Assembly (NCBI GenBank): GCA_030248225.1
Contig: JASANE010007440.1
Location: 1-64,000, forward strand
Reading direction: 5' to 3'
Length of the DNA: 64,000 nucleotides
From: Trileptium ribeirensis
Lineage: Eukaryota > Nematoda > Enoplea > Enoplida > Thoracostomopsidae
In this document: positions 58,810-64,000 of the stretch, in pieces
Layout: each line of letters starts with the position of its first letter
Numbering within the stretch: position 1 is the stretch's first letter
Position numbers and translations under genes: made by a program
The notes under the pieces: generated by a model
What the model was told of the DNA's origin: nothing
The model's input: only the letters and a program-made list of their open reading frames with translations
Databases searched by the model: none

Positions 58810-60220
58810 ATGATTGCTCCAAATAGCGTCTAAGTGGGGAAATTATTTTTTCTCCGTCTGGTCGTAACATACTCTTCACCAGATTGATGAATTTTAGCAA
58901 ATTTCGTTTATTTCAACGCGTAATCAAATGGTATGATATCAATTTTTGATGTGTAGTTTCTTTAAAATGATTTATATTTTATTCGAATCGCATTGACGAG
59001 CTGAGTTGAAATGGTGGCAAAACGAGCTGAATCGATCCACAGGTTAATTAAGGAGTTTTTTATTTATGTGAATTCCTAAGGCTACGCCTTAGCCTACGCC
59101 CAAGTCGTTAACGCGTGATCCTATTCCGCTGATTTTACCTCAGCTCATCATTGTGGTTCGAACATATAAAGTGTGCATTTATCGATTAAAATTTTTGGCT
59201 CACTAAGGACCTGCATTGTGCATTGGCACCACAAACAATCCATAAAAATTTAAGCTTAAAACTGGCTGTAATGGTTATTTTCTGGTCCAGCTGAGGCGGA
59301 TTGTGCTAAATTATTGTTGTATCTTCAAAATTGACCAATTTTAGGGTCAGGTGTATAACCGAAAAGTCTCGACTACAGTGTCGCGCTGCCTGTGCTCACT
59401 CTATATAGATTTAAACTCTGTCTGGACGCACTCTATCTGGTACGGTCACGAACCGTGATATTTATTTTAATTCAGTTAGGTACTCATGGCTCAAAATAGC
59501 TTATCATATGTGATAAATAATTCCGTAACACCCCGTGTAAATTTACTTCGTAGGTAAACAATTTATCAATGGATATGGTTTCGTTTTTTTTTTAATTTTT
59601 GGGCCTATACATATTTCTAATGCGTTTATTATCGCCCTGCTCTAACGATCTGGCACTAAAATTATTAATTAATGCGTGTTCTGTTTGTTCATCTGCCATT
59701 TGTAGCTACTGTACAAACACGAATGCTTTGGACAAATACGGTTTTTTAAGTATATCGTACAGTTTAATTTTAATTCATCATCCCGTAGCTGCATTTTTCG
59801 AGAAAAACTTCGTAGACTTAATTGACAAAACTGATGAATTGCCTTTTAACGACATTGCCGAATATAATTATAATGCCACAATATAAATCATCGTGTTACT
59901 TGGTTACAACACTAATGCAGGATTATATTGCAACGGTCACAGTTCGCTAAAATATTTAAGGATTTCGTCAATTTCCCTTATATTTGATCCGTTCAAAGGT
60001 AGCCGCTTAATTATAAATGCAGTAATTTATAATCACAATTTGTCTCCTTTCAACTAGTGTTAGTACGAACTTTGCGGTTATCGTCCATAACATTATGGCT
60101 GGGAAAATTATTTCGTTAAACCAAATGCTTCATTTCAACAACCGAGCAGTTATTCCCGAGTTTTATTTTGGTACGACCTCTGCTACACCAGTGCAGGCAA
60201 ATTTTCAGCTGGGCAGCTGG
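58810..60220. other. TTC19-like intron between the duplicated exon and the piggyBac relic
   Basis: AT-rich. A 95-codon ORF at 59599-59886 shows no recognisable family and no good splice sites. Terminal repeats of the piggyBac relic were not identified. Confidence 0.4.
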
Positions 60221-60224
60221 CACT

Positions 60225-61390
60225 CCTGAGCGATCGCAGTCCGTGGATGAAATGATGATAAAATTTACAGGTCGTGCACCGGAGGGAACGTAACAGTATA
60301 TGCCCATACAAAGTGAAGATACAAATTATGGGTTATTGCTGGTGTGTCCGGATACGTTTATGACTTCGAACCTTACAAACTAGAAAGAAAAAGTACCGAA
60401 CCGGCTACATTTAGTAGAGCATCACAAGTGCGGAATCCGCTTCGCATTAGTGAAGCAGAGTGTCTGAAAGAAAAACTGAAGCTGTCCACTACGGATCTGC
60501 AAGCGGTAGTAGTCAGTGGACAAGTCGTGCTAAAATTTGTAGGTAATTTGCCGAAAGGCGCTGAACTATATTTCGACAATTACTTCGCTTCGGTTGATTT
60601 GCTTCGCATTTTATATCGGTTGAACATCCAGGCGGTGTGTACGCTACGAGAAAACCGTTGTGGCAAAGCTAAAGAGCGACCACCGATAAAGCTATTAAGA
60701 AGTTGGAGCGTGGAAATCACGATGTTTGGAGCCATGTCAAAGAGCACATTTGTATTTGTGCCTGGTACGATAATCGATGGGTACTGTGAGGATCAAATTT
60801 TGTTGGTGTCCAACCAATGGACGTTGTGAAGAGACGGCCTCGAGTAGCGCGAAAATATGTCTACATTCAGCGACCCCGAATCGTTGATTTCTACAACCGT
60901 CATATGGGTGGAGTCGATAAGACTGATATGCTGTGCACCTTGTACCCGATCGACTTTCTTGCCAAGAAATTTTACATTCGCATTTTTTATCGACTACTCG
61001 ATATGTCCGTCAGCAATTCCAGGCTGCTCAGCCGAAAGCGGTTGCCTGAATCTTATGAATCGCTGTTCGACTACAAGTTGAAACTTGCGCTTACTTTGAT
61101 GAAAGCCAAGCTTGACAACGCTTACGAGTGTGAGCCGAATCTGATACCGTCCATTAATCGTAAAAAGGAGCTGAAAACCTACCTAAGTGTTGACGCAAGA
61201 TATGACGGCTATAATCATTGGCCTGAATGGGTCACAGCAAAGAGTTCCAGCCGATGTAAATATTGTCCAAGTGGCTATACTTAGTGGAGGTGTTCAAAAT
61301 GCGATGTTCATCTGTATTTGGCTCCGGGCGGAACTGGCAAAACATTGAGAGAAAAGAAACTGCTTTGCTTCCTTCCATAGAAGGCAATAA
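60225..61390 (+). pseudogene. piggyBac-type transposase pseudogene
   Basis: On the plus strand: SQSVDEMMIKFTGR (first catalytic Asp in the SVDE box), then stops and a shift near 60.3 kb, then RYKLWVIAGVSGYVYDFEPY. GAELYFDNYFASVDLL follows (second Asp in DNYF). After another shift near 60.82 kb come ARKYVYIQRPRIVDFYN and HMGGVDKTDMLC (third Asp). The C-terminal Cys-rich finger starts CKYC and continues, after an in-frame TAG at 61282-61284, with RCSKCDVHL. The three DDD positions and motif order identify piggyBac. The N-terminus is missing and the copy is dead. It lies in an intron of the TTC19-like gene, in the same orientation. Confidence 0.9.
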
Positions 61391-61399
61391 TTCTTACAG

Positions 61400-61740
61400 A
61401 TTGTTTCAATATGCTCCACAAACTGACGACCGTGTGTACATAATTGACGGAGGCAAGACGAGCCACCGAAGGTGGTGAGTCGCAGCCGGAGGCGTACATT
61501 TAACTCTTTATATATCAATATACTAGACGCAAAATTTCAATTTTCTCTGTGACTTTTTTTGTTTGTCACAGACAGGTCTGCAGGTTGAACGCCTGGGCCG
61601 ATTTTAGAAATTTTTTTTCTTCGTGTTGCATATTCTCTTGCGGAGTGCCCTTTCATTGAGCACTTTTTTCTACGAAAATTGCTTTGTACTCAAAATTAAG
61701 CAAATGTTGCTCAAACTTAGGGATTTTTGCCATTTTTTCA
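61400..61740. other. intron sequence after the piggyBac relic
   Basis: It contains a partial GTTGAACGCCTGGGCCGATTTTAG segment (a CATAACTCGTGAACG-like motif family also seen in the satellite). Nothing else is recognised. Confidence 0.4.
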
Positions 61741-61749
61741 GCTTTTTCA

Positions 61750-62110
61750 CCGCATCTCGACAACCGTTCGTGCTATTTCGGCGATTTTTTTACATAAAAC
61801 GTATTTTCACGTTTTCTAAACAGCTGTATATAGCTGATTGACGTATTTCATCTCTTTCCTTAAAAATTAAGCAAATTCTCTTAAAATTGACTTAGGGAAA
61901 CCTAAGTTCATCATATCTCGACAACCGTTCGTGCTATCTCGGTCATTTTTTGACATAACATGTACCTTCACGTTTTCTAAAAGACTGTATACGAGTGATC
62001 TACTTACCTTTATAAATTCTCTTAAAAATGAGTGAAAAATTATTAAGTGTGTTATAACTTTTGAATGACTCGGCCGATTTGGACTAAATTTCATTGATGG
62101 GTACAACTTG
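61750..62110. repeat. two diverged 160-bp tandem repeats
   Basis: ATCTCGACAACCGTTCGTGC occurs at 61754 and 61914. Each is followed by (T/C)TCGG(C/T), CACGTTTTCTAAA and CTTAAAAAT-type ends. Confidence 0.85.
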
Positions 62111-63610
62111 ATAGATGTATTGTCATTCTACTGTATAAATAACTAGACGTTTTCATGTCTTCCTCTTATTATTGTTACCAAAAATGTTAGAAATTCCACA
62201 AGCTGTATGCACTATTCACGCCGTTGTTAACCACCATGCCTCCGTCACCCACGTTTACGTGTTACTAGTATATATGTAATGTAAACAAATTTTATGTCGT
62301 GATTATTATATTGAGCTCATTTGTACAACAGTTCAGCCTCTATCGTCTTCTGCTATTGTGGTTCTGTACGCTTCATGGTTGGGTCAAAATGGTTATATAA
62401 ACTGGCCTATAAGAGACTAAATACGCAGTAAACCTTCCACTGTGTCTAAAATTTTATTGCAAATTACGGAAATGGGAAATGAGGAATAATGTGAAATAAT
62501 AACATTTCTTTATCCAAAACCAAACAAAACGTTGCTGTTGTCACTTGTACCATCTTGGTTTAAGGCCTGCTTTTAGGTATTGAACAAGTACTGGCCGTCC
62601 GTCCGTTGTTGAACTAATAATATTGTTTATTATTTTGAAGCGATTAGCTCATCGATGTTCCTAAACCTAACGGTCTCACCAGAGCATCTAGTAATGCATA
62701 CGCCTAAATAACATCTAAAATAAAGTTACAAGGATGTAAAGATAATTTTTCAGAGATGGAAAACTGCAAATATAACTGTAGCTCAGATTGCAAAACTGAC
62801 TTGTCCACAGCCCTCCGAAAAGTGGAGAAACTTTAGGGGGCTCCGATAGTCAATATCGGAGGGAATTTCACAGTTAGGGTAATAAATTTTTTTTAAAAAT
62901 GCTAAATATTTTCATGTAGTTTTGCTATCGTGCAAGTATTTTGAGGCTATAATACGGTGGTTTAGTATTAGAAATAGTGGTAATTAATAATCTTTTTAAG
63001 CATTTTAAATAGAGAAAATATAAATTTAGAGACAAAAGTTTTTGGATTTGGTTGAATATGATGGTTTCGACTGAGTATGGAGGGTGAGGCGGACGATGGA
63101 GATATATTTTGTTTGGTCAAAATCTGAAATGAGCTTTGAAGTTTTCATTGCTGCTTGGGCGTACTTTTCAACGCAGCAGCCACAGTGACGTAATGAAAGA
63201 ATTGCTGTCTAAGGAACATTGAGGAGAATAGTTGATTTATCGAACCCATGGCTCCAACTGATAAATAATAAAATGCTTTAAAGCAGCTTTAGAATTACGA
63301 ATAACCGGCTACAGCTCGGAAGCAGTAGTCGAACAATATAATTTTCTTGACACCTTTGCGTATTATTCAAACTTTTAACTCATTCAAACAACATACAAAC
63401 AACTTTATCGACCGGCTGTTGACCACAAGCTGTATAGCTCGTTCCAACAAACATAATGTGGCAAACTAATTTTGCATACACTTTCAACGAAGAACAGAAT
63501 TATTTTTGCGAAGTCTGTAATCAATCTGGGTATATAAATTTTTGCGTTATTGGTCTATGGTTAAGGTATTTTTAGAAAGAAATGTAACAGTGTATAAATC
63601 ATAACCTGTT
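62110..63610. other. TTC19-like intron, nothing recognised
   Basis: AT-rich, with no supported exon or repeat array. Confidence 0.4.
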
Positions 63611-63613
63611 TAG

Positions 63614-63699
63614 AGTACATCTGTCGACGTTAATGATGCAAAGGCTTTGCTTGGAATGTGTCACGAAGCGTATGCCCGCTTCCTGACAACGGAATCTAG
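63614..63699 (+). CDS. TTC19: TPR exon of a TTC19-like gene
   Basis: An AACCTGTTTAG acceptor and a CTAG/GTTAGT donor bound 86 bases reading STSVDVNDAKALLGMCHEAY, then ARFLTTES. TTC19 has LLLGMCLDACARYLL at the equivalent place. The exon starts in phase 0, matching the intact exon at 58506-58727, and ends after two bases of a codon, so the gene continues beyond the right edge of the window. Confidence 0.8.
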
Positions 63700-63704
63700 G
63701 TTAG

Positions 63705-64000
63705 TCGTTGTTTCAATAGTTCTCTGTTTTTGTACAACACTGTTTTGAAGAGGCGGTCGATTTAATTGTCCCGTTATATTTCTGCTGACGATTAAAATAA
63801 TGAAATATTGTTTGGGTTACACCATGTGATCTAGTGGATTACGTATGGATTTTTGAATTTTTTGGTTGAAGAACTAAAATAAATATGTAAATGTCTAAAA
63901 TAGATTCACGGTTGTTGAATTCTTGAGTGTAGTGAGTGAAACGAGCGAAAAATTCACACTAGCCGTGCCAGTGGCGAAATTTGGCAATGCCCGTTATTGG
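63705..64000. other. intron sequence to the window edge
   Basis: No exon is recognised in the last 300 bases. The end is slightly richer in GC. Confidence 0.4.

Overview
This is a stretch of an AT-rich invertebrate nuclear genome. The evidence is long introns with GT/AG boundaries, two intron-split host genes, and a heavy load of LINEs, a BEL/Pao LTR element, a piggyBac relic, satellites and minisatellites. There are no bacterial-style operons, rRNA genes or CRISPR arrays. I cannot name the species; LINE, BEL and piggyBac families together only point to a metazoan.

Host genes. (1) Minus strand, about 15.19 kb down to 2.56 kb: widely spaced exons of a WD40 gene whose repeats best match the regulatory subunit of katanin (p80, KATNB1). 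I can read blade 1 (15.07-15.19 kb), parts of the middle blades (8.80-8.88, 7.78-7.88, 4.75-4.84 kb) and the next blade (3.14-3.26 kb). The first exon, two internal exons and the C-terminal domain were not found. (2) Plus strand, from 56.285 kb past the right edge: a TPR gene matching TTC19. Its central exon is tandemly duplicated, and the first copy is broken. (3) Two or three exon-like ORFs at 11.55, 48.81 and 49.12 kb that I do not recognise.

Mobile and repeated DNA. 15.88-17.81 kb: decayed RTE-like LINE. 18.95-23.95 kb: an old LINE split by a 4.06 kb CR1-like LINE with a 7-bp target duplication. 49.83-55.68 kb: a BEL/Pao element with 760-bp LTRs and a 5-bp target duplication. It lacks protease and the reverse transcriptase core, and it sits inside a small GC-rich MITE that has relatives at 6.0 and 9.0 kb. 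60.2-61.4 kb: piggyBac transposase pseudogene in a TTC19 intron. A 346-bp satellite occurs in inverted orientation at 3.6-4.6 and 37.5-38.5 kb, with a fragment at 47.4 kb. A 0.9 kb repeat pair lies at 33.8 and 46.5 kb.

Most unusual part. Two blocks, about 25.5-30.65 kb (A) and 38.55-46.31 kb (B), are less AT-rich than their surroundings and have almost no coding potential. They are packed with perfect short hairpins of unrelated sequence. Both share a central hairpin with a compensatory base-pair change, then a minisatellite, then a 3'-terminal hairpin ending in GTTACA. I interpret them as two diverged copies of a long structured element of unknown class. Block B begins with the tail of an unrecognised ORF.

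The host genes show no functional link to each other; the window is two host genes embedded in and between nested transposons.
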